DNA from: Saccoglossus kowalevskii
Lineage: Eukaryota > Hemichordata > Enteropneusta > Harrimaniidae
NCBI RefSeq assembly: GCF_000003605.2
Contig: NW_003131865.1
Location: forward strand, 113,040-128,022
Direction of reading: 5' to 3'
DNA length: 14,983 nt
Of the stretch, positions 12,201 to 14,983 are shown in pieces. The stretch's first letter is position 1. Each line of letters begins with the position of its first letter. The position numbers and the translations under genes were made by a program. The notes under the pieces are model-generated. The model did not search any database, had not been told where the DNA came from, and saw only the letters and a program-made list of their open reading frames with translations.

Positions 12201-13994
12201 TACATATTCATCCCACAACACATTAAGACTGTGAAACAGTGTATGATAAAGAGGTTATTACCGGTACATGGCAACCTTGTGATATTGCATTGTTTTTGCT
12301 TGTCATCTTGGAATTCTGACTTGTCTGCGAATTATTCAGACAGTCAACAAGATGGCTTGCAACTTTGCAAAAACACTTGGTTTTTGCTTTGTTTTAGATG
12401 TGGCGATGCTAGTGTCAATTTGCTAAATGCCTGTATGAATAATTCTCAGAACCACTGTAAATAAACCTGTAAACCCTTTTATTTTTGCTCAGGTATTTTT
12501 TTTCTCTAGAAAATGTGTGATTTAACATCGGTATTTGCCACAAAATCATTAGGTAATGTTTTGTTCTGTAATATTGTTGGAACAAGCTGAAAATTTCATA
12601 ACTATAATTTATTATTGCATAATTTTTGTTCTGTGAACTGTTTAAATAATTATCCTCATTCTGGAGTTTGGAAATAACGATTCTAACCAAAATGTGGATG
12701 CATTTCAATTGCAAGGTTCCTGAGCTTACCATACCCTGGGGTTTTTAATTGGCAAAGCAACATTCTCAAATTTCTGCTGTTATGTGATGTAACCTGTTTA
12801 TAAATATGACATCAGATCAGAATATGCAACAAAATGACTATTACAACATCCCTATAAACTGCACAATCAAAATGATGTCACAATGACATATATGGGTGAA
12901 AGAAACAATATTCAAATCGACAAATACGCTTGGTTGTACAGTCATTCATCATCTAGAAATAGTAAATTCTCTCAAAAAAATCTTCAATAAATGTCCAATT
13001 TGATTGGTGAAAACTCTCGAATTGGACCAACTGCGGTGAAAATTAATAAAATTATGGTCACTTGATAGTTATGGCATACTTATGATACAACTATTATGTG
13101 ACTATGATTCAACTAGTAGCAAGAATTTATAAAATTAAGGGACACATTTGTGTGTGTGACATGTGATGAACAATTCATGTGAATTGACGAAGTCACATGA
13201 TCAAATTGCAGGATAACCAAAAACATGTACATGTAGTAACATTTCAAGAAATTCTATATTTAAAAATTAGTGAGGCAATCTGTGAAAGAACTGATTAGTG
13301 TTCATCTCAGATTATTTTTGGTAGTGATACAAAAGGCGTGTAATACATACATTTTGCATTTTTAAAATCTTTCAAAGCATCCAATGGACTGGCTAGAAAT
13401 TCATTTGATTGGCACGCAGGGAATGGATTCACTTTCAAAGTCTGCAAAGTAGGAAATTTTACTTTTTCCGAGATCTTGATTGCATATATGCTTACTAAAT
13501 TTGCATACGGTAGGTGCCTTATCTTGTACATTGAAATCCTTGCATTTTGGGGCAAATCTGTTAGGATTAGGTCACCTGCTGTTCATTGTTTTTATGATTA
13601 ATTCGTTACCAGGGTAAACAAACATTGTATCTCACTGTGAGATGTAATGCATAGGTCATATATTGTCACTGATATTGACTTCCGGGCTAGTACTTTTTTC
13701 AGAAATCAGGGCTTTTGAAAATATGGTAGATAAATATAGCATTATAATTACAGATTTATCACGGTGTTCCTAATATATAATTGGCTCCTGTTTTCAAAAT
13801 AGAGTACCGTTCACTGTTAATTGAGTAATATTAACGATCCTCACCTCAGCGTCAACTCTCGGCTCCAGCTTAGGCTTGACCAACTCAAAAGGAAGACTGG
13901 TCAGTGCATGCAGCTGACCGATGATAACTACCGTTTTGTCATTCGGGTCTGATTGAGATACAACGTGTGAATACTTCAACTCAACATTCGCCAT
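3112..13994 (-). CDS. NPEPL1: Probable aminopeptidase NPEPL1 (M17 family), complete 11-exon gene
   Basis: Family M17 enzymes remove N-terminal amino acids from peptides using two metal ions, usually as hexamers; the physiological substrates of NPEPL1 are poorly known. Coding exons on the minus strand: 13845-13994, 9954-10139, 8907-9167, 7763-7859, 7476-7618, 5882-5959, 5415-5515, 5071-5125, 4021-4266, 3578-3688, 3112-3264. They join in frame to 526 residues, close to the roughly 520 of vertebrate NPEPL1, with no stop or frameshift. Residues 1-195 form the N-terminal domain and about 200-500 the catalytic domain. By family alignment the metal ligands are Lys265, Asp270, Asp288, Asp347 and Glu349; the catalytic pair is Lys277 and Arg351. 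NTDAEGRL (345-352) is the M17 signature. No signal peptide or membrane segment is seen, so a cytosolic protein is inferred. The basic tail ends KKMKLV. Introns are phase 0 except intron 4 (phase 1) and intron 7 (phase 2). The start has an in-frame TAA three codons upstream (14001-14003) and a good context: A at -3, G at +4. Confidence 0.96.
3265..3577 (-). other. NPEPL1 intron 10
   Basis: 313-base phase 0 intron with GTGAGT donor and GACAG acceptor. Very AT-rich, with no embedded feature seen. Confidence 0.9.
3578..3688 (-). CDS. NPEPL1: NPEPL1 coding exon 10 (residues 440-476)
   Basis: Encodes DRGNAQSSCAGLFIGAHIGF followed by DFPGVWLHIDMASPVHS, the conserved C-terminal part of the catalytic domain. 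Acceptor ACATTAATAG, donor GTGAGT, phase 0 at both ends. Too short to be an obvious ORF. Confidence 0.94.
3689..4020 (-). other. NPEPL1 intron 9
   Basis: 332-base phase 0 intron with GTGAGT donor and AATAG acceptor. No embedded feature seen. Confidence 0.9.
4021..4266 (-). CDS. NPEPL1: NPEPL1 coding exon 9 (residues 358-439)
   Basis: Starts with GTG (internal valine) after TTTTACAG and reads VSYASKDLKSDIIVDMATLT, then GAQGISTGKIHGAILTN. The DMATLTGA segment lines the M17 active site. It ends ADMKNSVS at a GTGAGT donor, phase 0. Reading past the donor adds residues without family resemblance. Confidence 0.95.
4267..5070 (-). other. NPEPL1 intron 8
   Basis: 804-base phase 0 intron with GTAGGT donor and TTACAG acceptor. 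It contains a perfect 12-base direct duplication, CAATTTACATGT, at 4662-4673 and 4674-4685. The plus-strand frame at 4925-5164 runs across exon 8 on the opposite strand and is not a gene. Confidence 0.9.
5071..5125 (-). CDS. NPEPL1: NPEPL1 coding exon 8 (residues 339-357), M17 signature
   Basis: A 55-base micro-exon. Joined to exon 7 it reads R-SVEINNTDAEGRLVLADG, containing the M17 signature NTDAEGRL. This supplies metal ligands Asp347 and Glu349 and catalytic Arg351. The acceptor is TTTCCAAG and the donor GTAGGT, phase 0. Asp288 to Asp347 is 59 residues, the same spacing as Asp273 to Asp332 in bovine lens LAP, so no coding sequence is missing around it. Confidence 0.94.
5415..5515 (-). CDS. 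NPEPL1: NPEPL1 coding exon 7 (residues 306-339)
   Basis: Encodes GFQENLHAVLCLAENSVGPI followed by ATRPDDIHVMYSG. AEN and RPDD are conserved in M17 peptidases just before the signature. It ends with the first two bases of codon 339 before a GTAATT donor, so intron 7 is phase 2. It has no full-length ORF of its own and was recovered by homology plus splice sites. Confidence 0.93.
5516..5881 (-). other. NPEPL1 intron 6
   Basis: 366-base phase 0 intron with GTGGGT donor and TTTCAG acceptor. Intron 7 (5126-5414, 289 bases, phase 2) lies on the other side of exon 7. No embedded feature seen in either. Confidence 0.9.
5882..5959 (-). CDS. NPEPL1: NPEPL1 coding exon 6 (residues 280-305)
   Basis: Encodes TTMPGMKRDCGGAAAILGAF, the NPEPL1 version of the M17 segment that carries a metal-binding aspartate (Asp288 here). 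The KRDCGG wording distinguishes NPEPL1 from classical LAP3-type enzymes, which have RADMGG. Acceptor TTATTTCAG, donor GTGGGT, phase 0 at both ends. Confidence 0.95.
6688..6843. mobile_element. MITE-like element with 15-bp perfect terminal inverted repeats
   Basis: CACAGTCCCTCAACA at 6688-6702 is exactly inverted at 6829-6843. The match extends two bases further out on both sides (6686-6687 and 6844-6845). The 156-base interior has no coding capacity and is more GC-rich than the surrounding intron. Immediate flanks GTCAAAC (6681-6687) and GTGAAAC (6844-6850) agree at 6 of 7 positions, which fits an aged target-site duplication, although that reading overlaps the two extra inverted bases. The superfamily was not identified. 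Confidence 0.7.
6773..6780. promoter_or_regulatory. Perfect cAMP-response-element palindrome TGACGTCA
   Basis: An exact consensus CRE (CREB/ATF site) inside the MITE-like element of intron 5. The match is seen directly; any regulatory activity is unproven, and an 8-base match can arise by chance. Confidence 0.3.
7476..7618 (-). CDS. NPEPL1: NPEPL1 coding exon 5 (residues 232-279), first metal-binding block
   Basis: Completes the split Gly232 and continues IYGVGKAAINPPALAVLSYT. It then reads WVGKGIVYDTGGLSIKGK (262-279), which holds Lys265 and Asp270 (metal ligands by homology) and Lys277 (catalytic). It is bounded by an ACTGTAG acceptor and a GTGAGT donor, phase 0. This block is nearly invariant in the NPEPL1 subfamily. 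Confidence 0.95.
7763..7859 (-). CDS. NPEPL1: NPEPL1 coding exon 4 (residues 200-232)
   Basis: Too short to stand out as an ORF; found by looking for the conserved IIRGEELNKKGFGG segment. The acceptor is CTTTGTAG and the exon opens EIHQVQEKLKSIG. It ends with the first base of a glycine codon before a GTAAAC donor, giving a phase 1 junction to exon 5. Confidence 0.92.
7860..8906 (-). other. NPEPL1 intron 3
   Basis: 1047-base phase 0 intron with GTAAGT donor and TTTGTAG acceptor. It contains repeat array B (8400-8850) and two short inverted repeats. GGTGCAC at 8041-8047 pairs with GTGCACC at 8061-8067. TGGTTGTG at 8107-8114 pairs with CACAACCA at 8121-8128. Confidence 0.9.
8400..8850 (+). repeat. 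Degenerate interspersed repeat array B (about three units)
   Basis: Three diverged units of the same family as 1815-2445. Cores start near 8405, 8541 and 8710, each a GCCAT/TTGAATC-like phrase followed by AACAAATG-type sequence. They share the tails CCAAGTTTGAATGAAAT (8628 on) and GGCATGTCTGAGATATAG (8814 on). Spacing is about 140-170 bases. The 8576-8818 and 8456-8641 open frames fall inside the repeat and are incidental. Confidence 0.75.
8907..9167 (-). CDS. NPEPL1: NPEPL1 coding exon 3 (residues 113-199)
   Basis: This is the largest exon. It begins LVCQRSNVYASG after a TTAACAG acceptor, and its first codon, TTG, is internal leucine rather than a start. It carries RTVTVEFILVG in the N-terminal domain and RIVDTPCNEMNTDDF (183-197), the conserved linker into the M17 catalytic domain. 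The donor is GTAAGT, phase 0. The opposite strand also has an open frame over this exon, which is only a shadow. Confidence 0.95.
9168..9953 (-). other. NPEPL1 intron 2
   Basis: 786-base phase 0 intron with GTAAGT donor and TTAACAG acceptor. More than half of it is the repeat at 9440-9897. A self-complementary CATGCATGCATG lies at 9285-9296. Confidence 0.9.
9440..9897 (+). repeat. Second interspersed repeat family, ending in a strong hairpin
   Basis: Three diverged copies of a CCAAGTTTCATNAAAAT-like phrase start at 9471, 9574 and 9727. The last is followed by GAGTGGTTCTTGAGATAG. A TACA/CA microsatellite follows at about 9832-9853, then a hairpin at 9867-9897: GACTCC, a 3-base bulge, TGTGTG, a TTTC loop, CACACA, GGAGTC. 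It is distinct in sequence from arrays A and B. Confidence 0.6.
9954..10139 (-). CDS. NPEPL1: NPEPL1 coding exon 2 (residues 51-112)
   Basis: Follows a pyrimidine-rich acceptor ending TCTTCTCACAG. It encodes GFKAAVRCLHPSPTDACSLW and the family motif ATVAVLPLKSSRHNCP. It ends at a strong GTAAGT donor, phase 0. The segment aligns without gaps to the matching part of vertebrate NPEPL1, which supports the join across the long intron 1. Confidence 0.94.
11310..11401 (+). repeat. Direct repeat, left copy
   Basis: About 92 bases that recur at 11808-11901 in the same orientation, with roughly one in ten positions differing by eye. ACAAGGTCAT (11321), CTGCGTGAATATTTAATTAA and AACAAACGTC (11379) are identical in both copies. 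Confidence 0.8.
11808..11901 (+). repeat. Direct repeat, right copy
   Basis: Second copy of the 11310-11401 block, offset 498-499 bases. The region between the copies carries further internal repeats: TGAGCG at 11432, 11489, 11551 and 11783; TTCCATTG-like phrases at about 11245, 11455 and 11505; and a third AACAAACGTC at 11596. Confidence 0.8.
13160..13199. repeat. Nested palindrome (cruciform-capable)
   Basis: CATGTGA at 13160-13166 pairs with TCACATG at 13193-13199. Between them, CAATTCATGTGAATTG at 13171-13186 is a perfect inverted repeat with 7-base arms. No known element was recognised. Confidence 0.5.
13845..13994 (-). CDS. NPEPL1: NPEPL1 coding exon 1 (residues 1-50)
   Basis: Begins MANVELKYSH, like the MANV start of vertebrate NPEPL1, and includes the conserved VVIIGQLHAL segment. 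It ends after GCT GAG at a GTGAGG donor, phase 0. Reading on past the donor adds 16 residues with no family resemblance before a stop, so the donor is well supported. The exon is the start of the N-terminal, non-catalytic domain. Confidence 0.93.
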
Positions 13995-14180
13995 CTTGAG
14001 TTAAACTAATATGATTGATACTTCACCAGATTTCTTAACTAATCGTTGCACTGTTCATATGTCAGTACCGTACCGAGTTTCAATATTTCCGCAAATCAAC
14101 CAGCCGGCCTCAACGACCGGAAAATGTGATGCATTCTGGAACCCGGAACCTCGATTTTTGAACTCTTCCGGTTGCATGAA
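13989..14180 (-). promoter_or_regulatory. Probable NPEPL1 promoter / 5' UTR with ETS-like and YY1-like motifs
   Basis: The stretch is richer in CpG than the rest of the window. ETS-type cores (CCGGAA or its complement) lie at 14117-14122, 14143-14148 and 14166-14171, about 120-180 bases upstream of the start codon. AAGATGGCG at 13997-13989 spans the start codon and matches the YY1 core. ETS clusters plus YY1 at the 5' end are typical of housekeeping promoters, so a TATA-less constitutive promoter is inferred. The transcription start cannot be placed from sequence alone. Confidence 0.45.
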
Positions 14181-14889
14181 ATGCATGAAATACAATCCTT
14201 CGACATACTCTTCTTACTCAGTTGAAAAGTTGGAGCTATTTTACGCTTGGAGTTAATTAGTAAAGAATGCCAAATCCCCAAAGAATGGTTTTCGTGTATT
14301 TTTAAAAATATCATTTGTCAAATTCAGTCTCCATACCTAGTCAGCAGTCACGGGCACGTACTTGAATTAGGAATTTAGGATTGGGTTAGGATTCTAGTGT
14401 GTTGTCCAGGGTTACGCTTATATAATCCAAATATACTTTACACCCATGGAAATGACGATTTTCTAGATTCATTTAACATTGGTTTCTTGTGCATATGTAA
14501 AAATGGTCTCAATCTATCTCCAAAAAAATATGTGACCAAGTGTGAAAAAAATCATATGTAATGTAATGTATGTGGTTATATGAGAAAGGTGTCTTTGGTT
14601 GTCACGAATTATTTGGAAATTAAGATGGTAGATTGTTATACTGTGTGATATAATGCTTTACCATTCTGGAAATAACTCTAAATTGTTTGCATATAGGTAG
14701 TTATTCATCAAAAAATATAGATGACATGTGACCAAATCAATGTGATTATGTGCTATCTGAAACAAAACAAATTTGTTAAATTTATAATTATGGTTCAAAT
14801 TTCATTCTTTTTGTTATTTAGTTTAGTTTACTTTTTTATGAAAGGCTTTATCGTCATATCTTCTTTCTGGTGAAAATAAAGCATATTCC
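14181..14889. other. Upstream flank of NPEPL1, nothing coding recognised
   Basis: AT-rich, with only short incidental open frames. A plus-strand AATAAA lies at 14875-14880 just before the pentanucleotide tract. Confidence 0.55.
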
Positions 14890-14890
14890 A

Positions 14891-14983
14891 TTTTATTTTA
14901 TTCTATTCTATTCTATTCTATTCTATTCTATTCTATTCTATTCTATTCTATTCTATTCTATTCTATTCTATTCTATTCTATTC
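14891..14983 (+). repeat. ATTCT pentanucleotide microsatellite, cut by the window end
   Basis: Two TTTTA units (14891-14900) pass into an uninterrupted TTCTA (ATTCT-class) tract from 14901 to the last base: 83 bases, about 16.6 copies, with no interruptions. The true length is unknown because the window stops inside it. Confidence 0.97.

Larger units (their letters stand above)
10140..13844 (-). other. NPEPL1 intron 1
   Basis: 3705-base phase 0 first intron with GTGAGG donor and CTCACAG acceptor. It holds an A16 run (10407-10422), a T17 run (12006-12022), the duplicated block at 11310-11901, a nested palindrome near 13160-13199 and a plus-strand AATAAA at 12188-12193. No convincing gene was found on either strand. 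Confidence 0.88.

Noticed and set aside
12415-12732. 105-residue minus-strand open frame in intron 1
   Set aside because: Composition is Tyr/Asn/Lys/Ile-rich, as expected from AT-rich DNA. There is no recognisable domain and no splice context.
14011-14314. Overlapping plus- and minus-strand open frames just upstream of NPEPL1
   Set aside because: They overlap each other on opposite strands, resemble no known family and lie in the presumed promoter. A divergent gene cannot be excluded but has no support.

Overview
The window is nuclear DNA from an animal, most likely an aquatic invertebrate. It is AT-rich and sparsely coding. Its single recognisable gene is split into many short exons by GT-AG introns, and the non-coding DNA holds several degenerate repeat families. 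The phylum cannot be named from the sequence alone. Nothing resembles a bacterial operon, virus, CRISPR array or mobile-element gene.

The gene lies on the minus strand and reads from 13994 down to 3112. It encodes a complete 526-residue NPEPL1-type probable aminopeptidase (leucyl aminopeptidase-like 1, peptidase family M17). I assembled eleven coding exons by eye. All ten introns begin GT and end AG, the frame is kept across every junction, and the product matches vertebrate NPEPL1 closely in length and order. The expected M17 metal ligands and catalytic residues are all present with the same spacing as in bovine lens leucine aminopeptidase. They are spread over exons 5, 6 and 8.

Layout from left to right: 1-1814, no recognisable feature beyond an ATT microsatellite; 1815-2445, an array of a degenerate interspersed repeat; 2446-3111, presumed 3' UTR and downstream flank with a candidate polyadenylation signal; 3112-13994, the gene. 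Intron 5 holds a small transposon-like element with inverted ends. Intron 3 holds a second copy of the 1.8-2.4 kb repeat family. Intron 2 holds a different repeat ending in a strong hairpin. The 3.7-kb intron 1 holds a duplicated block about 498 bp apart. A relatively CpG-rich segment with ETS-like and YY1-like motifs lies just upstream of the start codon (13989-14180) and is the likely promoter. The window ends in a perfect ATTCT pentanucleotide microsatellite that runs off the edge.

I found no convincing new biological system. The most notable points are the fully conserved catalytic set of an under-studied aminopeptidase and the structured repeats in and around its introns.
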